From the NCBI GenBank assembly GCA_949825065.1, contig OX463842.1, forward strand, positions 48,467,436-48,531,435: DNA of 64,000 nt, in the 5' to 3' direction. Position 1 is the stretch's first letter. The number at the start of each line of letters is the position of its first letter. Source of the DNA: Odontocerum albicorne (taxonomy: Eukaryota; Arthropoda; Insecta; Trichoptera; Odontoceridae). The notes beneath the pieces were generated by a model. It did not search any database. It had not been told where the DNA came from and was given only the letters and a program-made list of their open reading frames with translations. Below, one piece after another: positions 54,561-64,000 of this stretch. A program made the translations under genes and the position numbers.

Positions 54561-55082
54561 CTAAGAAGAAGATATCAAAATCTCCCCATTGGCGTTTTTA
54601 CTGGGAACTTGAAATCACAAGTATTGACAAATTAAAAATATTACAAAATAAATATATACACGAGTTAATTTAAATAGGGGCTTACGAGAGTAAATCCGAT
54701 CTACCCTTCCGTTATAAGCACAAGCTCCCGAAGCATTATCTGTTGCCTACTAGTCCACCTGCAGTATTAGCTGGGACGACCAAGGTCTGAGTGAATGTGA
54801 TGGAATACAAGTAGCCTGAACGAGTGGACTTGTTCTTGATAAATAATTAGTGTAAGAATTGTTATCTAGTTATAGGTAGTGTGTAGGTGTTAATTATTTC
54901 TAAGAAATCATATATTAAGATTGTAAAAAATAAAAATAAAATTACATGTAGGAAAATAAGATTAAGTAATTTCATAAATTATAATATATAACTAAGATTA
55001 GTTAAGTCATAAATTTGTATATGGGTATAGCGTTGACAATGATTAATTATTATTAATATTATTAAAATAGATTTTTTTTACT
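54561..55082. other. Non-coding, nothing assigned
   Basis: A short piece near 54985-55035 ('ataaatttgtatatgggtat') recurs at 38545-38580. No gene. Confidence 0.45.
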
Positions 55083-55989
55083 TTAACCTTCCAGTGCTAA
55101 AAAAATTCGCGAGTTCCGGTGCTCTGTATTCAATACACATGTAAACATGAGCGATTTAAAATCGGAAAAATAAGAATATTCATAGCCAATCGCTTAAATT
55201 TGAAGTCAAAAGTGATAATAATTGAAATTTTATTGCTGATACCCGAAAGGTACTGAAGCGAGAGATGCAAGCGAACTGAGATTATATTTCTTGCGTTCCC
55301 ATATACCGAAGTAGAGTGAGAGTGATACGTGAATAGCGTTGCTTCCTCATCCATAGCGGTATTTTAGAATGTCTATACCTACGTCACACACTGGCACACG
55401 TTTGATTGTATTGGTGAAATTATTCTCGATTTTCACAAAATACGAGTATCTCTGATGTGGCCGATAAGTGCTAATTATTATTAATATTATTTTTTTCATT
55501 CAATGCGTAAATGATACCCAAAAGGTACTGAAGCGACTGAAAAAACTCTTAATTTCTAGTCAGTAAAATAACGTGTTTCATTCCTGATTTTTCTTTTCCT
55601 TTCCTCTCCACCATCCTTTCCTTTCCTTTTGATTGATGATATCTCACTTTATATAAAAAATAATGTTCGGGTGATTGTCCGTCTTCGTGGGGTTCGTGGG
55701 CATGTTCTCACGTATATGTTTATGGATTTCGTGGGGATGGATAGTCATTTGAATGATTTATGCGACCACGTAACTTGCTTCATTTAATTTTGTCTGGTTG
55801 GTTGGAAGAGATTGCCGCCTGGCAATAATCCCGCCAGATTGTATTGCAATAAAAGTGTTAAATAAATAAATAAATGTATTACGGGGAAATACCTAAAATC
55901 TGAACCCAGTATTTCTTATATTTATCGAGATATTAAAGTTTTTATAAGCAATGCGTACTAGTTACACATCACAGGGAAGGAAGGGTTAA
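55083..55989 (+). mobile_element. TTAA-flanked MITE, copy 3, with nested LINE 3' end
   Basis: TTAA at both ends (55083-55086 and 55986-55989). At 55515-55875 a LINE 3' end (same as 13620-13975) splits the sequence that is continuous in copy 2 at 37117-37125 ('caatgcgtgaatgtattacg'). A short 'taaatg' duplication borders it. Confidence 0.8.
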
Positions 55990-56585
55990 CGCATGTATTT
56001 AAACAATCTCAGAGTACTCACCTTTATCTTATTCAACACATCGGCTCTAAAGTTTATATTCATCACTTATCACTTTTATTGATTATTTTAAATGATATTT
56101 ATAATGAATTATCTTTATTTAATTTCTTGCAGTTACAGAGTCCCGCCGAACTAACATAAGAGATTAAATGAGTGATTTGGATAATATGGGAGACTTTGAA
56201 GTGATAATCTGATATAAAATATAAGGTAAAATATTTTGAATACATTTACTATTTGTATAATATTAAAATAAATTTGTCATTCAGAAAAGAAGTTGGGAAT
56301 GAATAAATAAATGGGATGGAAGTTAATGAAAGTGGCGAAGAAGAAGATTAACTGAACGACGGAGAAATTTTAACTGAGATTTTTTAAACTCCATGTAATA
56401 ATTTATTTTTTCAGGTCCTTTGTACATTACAGGTTTCCCTAATTCGTACAACGACCAAAAATAACAAGTACAAAAAAACATGTATAAAACAGTTCAACAT
56501 TTTAAGATTTATAAAGAATACTGTAAAAATGTATATGTTCCAAAACACTATGACAAAATGTAGCCGGTAAGATAATATAAAAATA
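55990..56585. other. Non-coding, weak exon-like signals
   Basis: Acceptor-like 'ttttttcag' at about 56414 precedes an open stretch GPLYITGFPNSYNDQK-stop, but nothing links it to a gene. Confidence 0.35.
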
Positions 56586-57032
56586 TTAAATTATTTTAAG
56601 TACTACACTAAATTCGATATTTTTCCTGAAAGAACTGAGCGCCACATGGAATACGTCTATATGAGGACATACACGGTTAAACAGTGTGATTACTCTACCT
56701 ACCGGCATCTTCAAAGGCAGGTTGGTTCGACTTACAGGTTGATAGAACAATCTATGGGAGCGTTGTCTCAAATAATTATCCGGAATATAGAAACCAAGAC
56801 GATTGTTCAGGACGGATGGGTTAACTAAATTATCCCTGAGCAAGCAACAAAAATGGACACGTAATAGAAGTGATCTTCCACTCTGTAATGATCTGTAACT
56901 AAGCATCCCCAGTAAGAAGACACTTGTATAAAGCCAGGGATAATATTCATACTCCCTCATGTAGGGACAATGGAGAAATCTTTTCTGAACCCTTTCTAGT
57001 ATGAGTGAATACGTAATCCCTGCTGAACCCAT
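56586..57032 (-). pseudogene. Jockey-like LINE C-terminus
   Basis: Encodes 'RVQKRFLHCPYMREYEYYPW', 'LLGMLSYRSLQSGRSLLLRV', 'FYIPDNYLRQRSHRLFYQPV' and 'LFNRVCPHIDVFHVALSSFR'. Open for 148 codons but lacks the catalytic part. Confidence 0.8.
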
Positions 57033-57207
57033 ATTATAGAGCTATATTCCAAATGACTTCTGACCATAGAATTATATAATATCCTGAAAAGATGTACACA
57101 TATTATATTGGTTTACTACTCGCAAAATACTCAAACGACGAATGGATCATATCTTAGTCTTGTTATGGGAAGATTTTTAGTCTGCAGAAATATTAGTGTA
57201 ATATATA
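57033..57207. other. Spacer between LINE and mariner
   Basis: Nothing recognised. Confidence 0.5.
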
Positions 57208-58105
57208 CTACCTTGATCAAAAAGTTTTAGGACCGGCCACCCTGTGGCGCTGTCAGTCACCCGATTGCAATTCTTTTTTTGTTAGGTTACCACATCTATC
57301 ATTGACACTTTCCTCCAAATTTCAGCGTCATAGCTTGATATTTGTAAAAGTTACGATGTACTGAGTACATCTACCTTTGTGCGTGTTTTCGATTTTTTAC
57401 ACTTTTGAAAATGGCATCAACGAGTTTGTATTAAATTTTGTGTGAAAAACGGATTTAACGGTCCGCAGGCCTTGGAAATGTTGGAGAAGTGTTTTTTGGT
57501 GGCACGAACGCTTCAGAAGTGGTCGTGAGTCGGCCGACGATGACGAACGCAGTGGCAGTCGAAAACCGATGAAAACATCAAAGAAATGTTGGCTGAAAAC
57601 CGCAAATTGACTACCAGAGAGCTGGCAAAAGACTTGAACATCGCTTATGGATCCGCTCAAGACATTTTGGTTAGTGATTTGGGCCTCAGACGTGTCGCTG
57701 CAAAACTAGTGCCGAAATACCTTAATTTTATGCAAAAAAAAAATACCGCGTTGAAATCGCGAAAGACATGATTTCCATGAATTTTTGACCAAAAACAACA
57801 CGACTATTATCCAGTAGCCTTTGAATTCACCTGATCTGGTTCCCTGCGACTTTTTCCTGTTCAACCGACTTAAAAAACCGCTTCGCGGAAAGCACCCGAG
57901 AGGATGTCATGAAAAAATCGAAGACGGCTCTGATGGACTCACCAAAAATTGAGTACCAGCGGTGTTTCGGGGATCGGATCAAGCGCTGGCGTAAGTGCGT
58001 TGCAGTCGATGGGGAGTACTTTGAAGGGGACCATATAGATTTTGATAAATAAACTTGTATTTCCGATTTTATGAATAAAGCCGTAAAACTTTTTGATCAA
58101 GGTAG
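57208..58105 (+). mobile_element. Internally deleted mariner, both ends present
   Basis: Ends 'ctaccttgatcaaaaagttt' and the complement of 'aactttttgatcaaggtag' are flanked by TA (57206-57207, 58106-58107). Encodes the N-terminal 'IKFCVKNGFNGPQALEMLEK' and 'NRKLTTRELAKDLNIAYGSA' domains in broken frames, then jumps to a 'SPDLVPCDFFLF'-like third catalytic region. Middle deleted. Confidence 0.85.
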
Positions 58106-58119
58106 TACATACATATATA

Positions 58120-58500
58120 CATATCTGGGTAGGGGAAAGATATCTCTTAACTTTTCTATCCAAGTACACATTTTTCGCCTTCTCCATATTTAAAAATTTC
58201 GTCATGCACTATTTTCTAATATTCATACTTCTCCCTTTACTTCCTTTAAAATTTTGGTCAGTTTGTTTCCGTCATGTTTTACTCGGTTCACCTTTTCCAC
58301 GCGAACCTTGCCCTTCTAATTTGTATGCTCGCTTTGTCATTCTTCAGTTATTTATTATTTCCACATGTCCAAACTATTTTAAACCACCTTTATATAACTT
58401 AAAGTATCTATTTTATATATTTCATCATTTTTCAAGTCTTCGTTCAGTTTTTCTTTATACTCGTACATTAACAATCCACAAATATAGCGCACGCATCTCC
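58120..58500 (-). repeat. RTE-like LINE fragment
   Basis: Reverse-oriented RTE tail ('aacttttctatccaagtaca', 'tccacatgtccaaactattt'); the opening 'ctgggtaggggaaaga' is the complement of the tail motif. Confidence 0.55.
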
Positions 58501-58506
58501 ATACTA

Positions 58507-59005
58507 AAGGATCTTTCAAATTGAGCGGTTTTTTTAATACTATTTTTTTTTCTTAAATAAAACGCACAATTTGCTTTCATTAAAAAAAAAATTATATTGG
58601 TCATTGAAGTATAATGTACAATATGATATTTAAACACAAAAAACAATATCCGCCAAATGTCCACCTCTTACAGCTCCATAGATGTCCACCCTTTTGTCAA
58701 CGTTTTGACATAATTGCGGTTCTATCTCACCAATAACGCGAATAATTTCGTCCTTCAGCTCAGGAATTGATTAGGGGTAATTTTTGTAGACCTGTCTTTT
58801 CATGTAACCAATTAACATCACCGTTTGCGGAGACTACAACACATAAAATAATTCTCAATTTGAACGCGTTGTTGTATCGTATACGACTCCATTTTTATAA
58901 ATGTCATACATTACACTTCTCAAATGTCACAAGACCAGGCAAGTTTGCGACGCCATCTGTGTTTTATCCAAGAATTAAAAAAAACGTTCAATTTGAAAGA
59001 CCCTT
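58507..59005 (-). mobile_element. Mariner-derived deletion element, copy 2
   Basis: Same TIRs as 50738-51285 with TA flanks; lacks the ~50-bp 'ccagagaaaataatccaacg...ttggtgg' part of copy 1. Confidence 0.85.
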
Positions 59006-59149
59006 TATTATACTTCTCTAAAGTCCAAGTTTCACTTCAATACTTCAAGGTGACTTGTGTATTTAATTTTTGCTACTTTTGGTACAGCGCGGTTTTTGCA
59101 TATAACATTACTTTTGATTAAGTTATATTGTATAATATTATATAAACTT

Positions 59150-60145
59150 AAGTCTGATATACTGAGTAAGATGAAGAAGAATGAGATGATACACTATGAG
59201 ACGGTTTGAGCATGTGGAACGAATGAATTAAAAAAGATTACTAAACAAATATACAGTGCAAATCAAACTGAAAACAAAAATGACTTACAGAGAATACTCA
59301 CAAAGTTCGATTAATCCTGCTCAAAGTACAACATGATTATCTCCGTAGCAAAAAACTAAGTGTATGACATTCTCCAAAAACCCACTAGAGTGCAGAATTT
59401 CAGTACGTGACGAGCGAATTGAACAAACAACCCAGTTCAGATATCTTGGCAGTGAACTGCTCAGCTCTCATGCCCTCCCCAAAGAAGTAAGGCATCAAGT
59501 AGATAAAGCTGCAGTTGTGGCGGGATGCCTGAGATATGACATATGGAGGAATAAAGATATGAGAACAGATAGCAAGGAACGCATTAAAATACCTGTGTGC
59601 GACCTATCCTCACATATGGCATCGAAGCGAGGGACACTGTCAGGATCAAAAGTATGCTAAGGACAACAGAAATGTGAATTCTACGTGCTATTGCTGGGAA
59701 GACAATGCGTGATCGTATAAGGAACACCACAATCCGAGAGGTCTGGGGGTCCAAGATGGGGCCAGATGGGGACGACAGCGTCGATGATACTGGTACCAAC
59801 ATGTACAGATAATGAATTCCACAAAAATTCCCATACATAACTCTGCATGGGGTGCCGGATGGACGCGTCCACCAGGGAGACCCCCGAAATGATGGAGAGA
59901 TAGCTGGAGCTCAGCATCACAAGAAGATAATCCGGTAATTACAGGCTGTACACGTACGCAAATTCTACAGAAAGTTGAAGAAGAAGAAGAAGAAATCTGA
60001 GTGTGATACCTGGAAGACCAATAAATGTGTGGCTGGATCTAGTAAATGATTTTTTGAAAGGAGGCGTATAAGGTGAGAGAGATCGTAAGAGTTTATCATC
60101 TTTGCTTACCCCGACAGGTAAATGACGTGATGGTATGTATGTTTT
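59150..60145 (+). pseudogene. RTE-like LINE fragments
   Basis: 59364-59640 encodes 'TTQFRYLGSELLSSHALPKE' then VRHQVDKAAVVAGCLR and 'IWRNKDMRTDSKERIK'; frameshifted continuation to 59990 keeps 'GKTMRDRIRNTTIREV'-like text. It is bordered by RTE tail pieces (59150-59260 and 60000-60145, the latter ending 'taaatgacgtgatgg'). Confidence 0.7.
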
Positions 60146-60221
60146 AATTTCAGTATAATTATGGGATGTTGTAGAGTTTCGGGCTGTTGACCGATCTGGG
60201 TGGGGGCGTTTTATCGCCTCT

Positions 60222-60475
60222 CTGTGTTTCTGATAGAACAAAAAAGTCGATGATGATATGACGAATCGTATCTCTGTGTTTCTTATAGAACGAATAAGTT
60301 GATGATGATATGACGAATCGTTCTCTGTGTTTCTTATAGAACGAATAAGTCGATGATGATATGACGAATCGTATATCTGTGTTTCTTATAGAACGAATAC
60401 GTCGATGATGATATGACGAATCGTATCTCTGTGTTTCTTATAGAACGAATAAGTCGATGATGATATGACGAAATA
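60222..60475. repeat. 52-bp tandem repeat, about 5 copies
   Basis: Unit 'tctctgtgtttcttatagaa' plus 'cgaataagtcgatgatgata' and tgacgaatcgta. Confidence 0.95.
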
Positions 60476-60789
60476 GCTGAACACCGAGAATAAAACTGTT
60501 GTTTAATACTTTTGTGATTCGTTCCACATTTTCTTTGGCGTCACATCTAACGAGTGGAACTCGAGTGAAGTGTTTCCCGGAAATATGGATGGCGTTCGTG
60601 CCAAGTTTCACAGATTCCAAGTGTTTTCAATCTAACTGGAAGTGTTACTAGAATCGCAAGTAGTTTTGGGGAATTCAATCTATCTGTGGGTTCATTTGGT
60701 TCTATAATATATACAAAATAAATAAAGATATCAAATGTTTATCAAAAATTTGCGTACGTGTACTGTTTTTTTAACATTGTACGAGTATA
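60476..60789. other. Non-coding, nothing recognised
   Basis: A 60-codon minus ORF has no motif. Confidence 0.45.
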
Positions 60790-61327
60790 CTACCTTGATC
60801 AAAAAGTTTTAGGACCAGCCACCGTGTGGCGCTGTCAGTCACCCGATTGGATTTTTTTTTGTTAGGTTACCACATCTATCATTGACACTTCCCTCTAAAT
60901 TTCAGCGTCATAGGTTGACATTTGTAAAAGTTACGCTGTACTGAGTACAGCTACCTTTGTGCGTGTTTTCGATTTTTTACAAGTTTGAAAATGGCATCAA
61001 CTGTGCATCAACGAGTTTGCATTAAATTTTGTATGAAAAACGGATTTAACGGTCCGCAGACCTTGGAAATGTTGAAGAAGTGTTTTTCGGTGGCACGAAC
61101 GCTTCATAAGTGGTCGTGAGTCGGTCGAGGATGACGAACCCAGTGGCAGTCGAACACCGATGAAAACATCGATAAAATCAAAGAAATGTTGGCCGAAACC
61201 GTAAATTGACCATTAGAGAGCTGGCAGAGGACTTGAACATCGCTTATGGATCCGCTCAAGACATTTTGGTTAGTGATTTCGGCCTCAGACGTGTCGCTGC
61301 AAAACTGGTGCCGAAACACCTCAATTA
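60790..61327 (+). mobile_element. Mariner, 3'-truncated second copy
   Basis: Same left end as 57208 ('ctaccttgatcaaaaagttt') after TA, and the same N-terminal text ('MASTVHQRVCIKFCMKNGFN'); similarity ends at 'ccgaaacacctcaatta'. The right end is missing. Confidence 0.8.
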
Positions 61328-61459
61328 GTATGTTATACCATACATACGGGGAAATACTCAAAATAATATACATCACTGAAAAATTTCTATCTTTACATTA
61401 CTTTTGGTATATTTCGTAAAATCAATGATACTATATATTTGTCGTCGTTGGTGCTGGGC

Positions 61460-61795
61460 CTCATAGTTGAGGACCCCATCACCACTCCAATAAGTTGCAC
61501 TCCAATTAGTGTGCCGTGGAGATTTTAAGTGAGTGAACCGTTACACTCCAGTAAACTCACGGACAACACCGTTGTACTGGATTTGATGGCACACCTGTTG
61601 TAAGACGATCGGAGCACACTAGCATGTTTTTTTCCCTCTCTTTTGAAAGAATATAGGTATCCATATACCCCCGAATACTAGGCGGAAAAAATATCTGTCA
61701 TTCGAGGGGTGTTACACAACGCGGGGTTCGAACCGAGACTACATTCCGCACGGAAGTCCAGTGCGTTACCGCGCGGCCATGCACCTCACCATATA
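61460..61795 (-). mobile_element. tRNA-derived SINE, second family
   Basis: Minus-strand head 'gtgaggtgcatggccgcgcg' then 'gtaacgcactggacttccgt' and a perfect B-box GGTTCGAACCC. Body of about 250 bp extends to 'gtcgtcgttggtgctgggcc' on the plus strand. No acceptor-stem pairing is preserved, so it is not a functional tRNA gene. Confidence 0.65.
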
Positions 61796-61839
61796 TTTGT
61801 ACCATATGCAAAAATGGACTAAATACACACATGCCATCA

Positions 61840-62335
61840 CGTCAATTACCTGTATGTGTAGGCCAAGAGGACAGAGTGTAAGACTTTCCAATCTTGAGAG
61901 ACATTCTTCGCCTGTTCTATATCCAAACACCTCATATAGGTCCACCATTTTTTTTCGTTTCTACATTTCATTCTGCCAAAATATATAATCTTCACTTGAT
62001 CCAATAATACTTTCTTATGTCTTCCTCTCTCAAGCCTTCTACTCACATTTGCATAAAAAATATTTTGTTGGTCTTTCTTTATTCATTCGTTACACATGCC
62101 CATATCATCTTACAGTATTCTTCTTTATCCTATTTAATAAATCAGTCTTCACATTTATCCATTATTCCTTCATTCCGTATCCTATCATTCATTCTCATCC
62201 CATGTATTCTTGTTAGTGTATGTATTTCTACAGAATTTGTTCGGCTCCTTTTTGTCTTTTCCACGCCCATGTTTCATTCCCATGCATCAAACTCCCACCC
62301 GTTAAATATACGTGTGTACTAGATTCCGTTTAAAG
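61840..62335 (-). repeat. RTE-like LINE 3' fragment
   Basis: Reverse RTE tail with 'tatataatcttcacttgatc', 'ttatgtcttcctctctcaag' and 'cattcgttacacatgcccat'; the longest reverse copy in the window. Confidence 0.65.
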
Positions 62336-62469
62336 GAAAAATCCATTTAGGAGAGTATACTTTTTAAATAGCATTATAAAAATAGTCATTTGATAATTAT
62401 TATTGTAAAAATTATAATTAAAGACTAATTAAAAAATAAACGTGCACAATTTGGTTTAATCTTTTTACC

Positions 62470-62570
62470 GTGTAATTTGTACTAGGCGGTGACGTAGAAC
62501 AGTGGTTAGCTTGTATGCTTAGCGATCAGGCGTCTCGGGTCCGATTTTAGTGGTTCCAGCATTGCTTATA
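62470..62570 (+). mobile_element. Possible SINE head
   Basis: 'acgtagaacagtggttagct' resembles an A-box and 'gggtccgatttt' a decayed B-box at typical spacing. Downstream 62620-62735 contains a ~60-bp direct duplication ('ttgggctaaaatattgctat'). Confidence 0.4.
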
Positions 62571-62739
62571 CTTGAAGTTCTGTTTTCATTGCACTTAGTA
62601 GTAAGTAGTAATTGTGGTGTTATTGGGCTAAAATATTGCTATAAAAAATTCTAGCACTATTTTTATACAAAATTGGGCTAAAATACTCCTATAAAAAAAT
62701 CTAGAATTATTTTTATGTAAAATTTAGTGTACATTCATT

Positions 62740-63041
62740 ATTATTACTTTAAGACCTCATCAAAATCGTGACAACCTTTCCTGACTTGTTTTTTATTCTT
62801 GTGAGAGTTTATTATTTTTTTTATATCAAAACACGTATACATTTTATAAGTATTGCAATGAGACGTTGTATATGTGTTTGTATTTGTAATGAGATGATTT
62901 TATAAGTATTGTAATGAGACGTTGTATATATTCAATACTTGAATAATTTAATTAAGTATATACTTTTGCGAACTGCATCAAACTCCTTACGCATGTATCG
63001 GATTTCTTTTTTCTAATTGTGTTTAGCCTTGTAAGTTCTGC
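62740..63041. other. Non-coding, short duplication
   Basis: 'tataagtattgYaatgagac' plus 'gttgtatat' occurs twice (62847 and 62902). No gene. Confidence 0.45.
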
Positions 63042-63880
63042 AGGGTTTTTTGAAGTGAAACTTCTATAGGCGCGGTAGGGCAAATTGGCCTGAACGTCAC
63101 GAAAAGTGAAACTGTGTATTATATTATTATTATTCAATTATTATTTAATATTTTATTTATTAATAAATTATTATTTTGATATTATTAATAATAATTAATA
63201 TTATTATTAAAATTATTATTTATCGTTAAAATTATAATTATTTATTATTATAAATAAAAAAATATACATTTTTATATTAATATATTTACTAATTATTAAT
63301 TTTAGTGCATATTAAATTATTTTATTTTATGTTATTTAATATTTATTTTTATATATAATATATATTTAGTATATAATTATAATAATATACATATGTTAAT
63401 ATAATATTATTATTATATTATAATTAATTATAATATAATTAATTAAAATATAATATAATAATATTATTAATAATATAATAAAAATAATAAATAAATAATT
63501 AAATAATTATTTCAAAATAATTAATACTAACATAAAAATATGAATATATTTAATATTAAAAAATCTAAATTAAATATTATTAAGCGTATTATGGTATATT
63601 ATTACTAAAAAAAAAAATATTTATCATTAAAAATAAATAAATATATATTTTTTTATTTAATTAAGAAAGATTTTCTTGAATTAAATTCCACATAACCATT
63701 TTTATTTTATTAAGAGGGATTTTCTCGAATTAAATTCCATATAACCATTTCCTAATCCTAAAAAAAATAATAAAAATCGTTAACAAATAGAAAAAAGCAA
63801 TGTATAAAATCAACTTTTCCTAGGACCTAAGAAGTTTACTTCTACCGCGTGAGAGTCTCACGCATCTGTTTTTTTTATTT
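63042..63880. mobile_element. AT-core element, copy 2
   Basis: Inverted relative to 52854-53456: starts 'gaagtgaaacttctataggc', ends 'gtgagagtctcacgcatctg'. About 540 bp in the middle (63115-63655) is almost pure A/T. A segment 'gattttctYgaattaaattc' is tandemly duplicated near its right end. Confidence 0.75.
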
Positions 63881-64000
63881 TTAGCCAGTTGATGGAATAC
63901 ATTTCACTACACGTTGATGAAGTGACGTTCGAACCTCCATCATTAATCAAGTCATTTATATATTTATTATTTAGAGTCCATGCTAGAAATCAAGAGACTA
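63881..64000. other. Window end, nothing recognised
   Basis: No feature supported. Confidence 0.5.

Noticed and set aside
58093..58524. 143-codon ORF
   Set aside because: It runs antisense through an RTE tail and into a mariner-derived element; no motif.
60240..60470. 'gtcgatgatgatat' in the 52-bp repeat resembling exon 2 of gene D (VDDD)
   Set aside because: Only about 14 bases match, with no splice sites and no flanking family motif.
61694..61790. tRNA gene
   Set aside because: A and B boxes are present but acceptor and anticodon arms do not pair; a long tail follows, so it is a SINE.

Overview
This window is non-coding-rich insect nuclear DNA. It is strongly AT-biased, its genes are split by GT-AG introns, and it is dense in decayed non-LTR retrotransposons, Penelope-like pieces, mariner-type transposons, MITEs, tRNA-derived SINEs and minisatellites. 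RTE-like LINE tails ending in a 'ctgcctacccYgacagg...ggcgtgatg' motif are scattered throughout on both strands. From general knowledge this tail type is common in Lepidoptera, so a moth or butterfly is my best guess, but nothing here proves it.

The only convincing host genes are a plus-strand tandem family between about 14.3 and 46.4 kb. There are four complete four-exon copies, called A (14351-19321), B (20857-25409), C (27579-30704) and D (38859-46424), plus a possible orphan first exon, E (49231-49279). Every copy has the same intron phases (1, 2, 1) and a near-constant third exon (212-215 bp). Exon 1 is a signal peptide. Exons 2-4 encode one small domain with the pattern SYT.W..DDDI / F..VM..A / G.FI.KI..Y..EP....KYWM.YIL / LSPLGV..L.V.DGK.YLFWLKT. 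I read this as the stand-alone transcobalamin/intrinsic-factor-like C-terminal domain (DUF4430 type). B and C are a recent segmental tandem duplication with matching promoters, introns and flanks; A and D are older and more divergent.

Layout. 1-14 kb holds LINE relics, a mariner with both ends (2731-4038), a 26-codon histone H2B fragment (6425-6502), an ~18-copy 62-bp minisatellite, a TTAA-flanked MITE and Helitron-like repeats. 14-31 kb holds genes A, B and C, whose introns carry MITEs, LINEs, a SINE, a perfect palindrome, a Penelope-like fragment and a 100-bp satellite. 31-38.8 kb is an intergenic repeat field. 38.8-46.5 kb is gene D, whose introns carry two minisatellites, LINE remnants and an internally deleted mariner. 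46.5-64 kb is mostly nested repeats: minisatellites, inverted repeats, two mariner-derived deletion families, SINEs and two copies of an element with an almost pure A/T core.

I found no rRNA, intact tRNA, CRISPR, prokaryotic operon or intact transposase. Gene boundaries come from reading splice sites and comparing paralogues, not from transcripts. Repeat boundaries given as round numbers are approximate.
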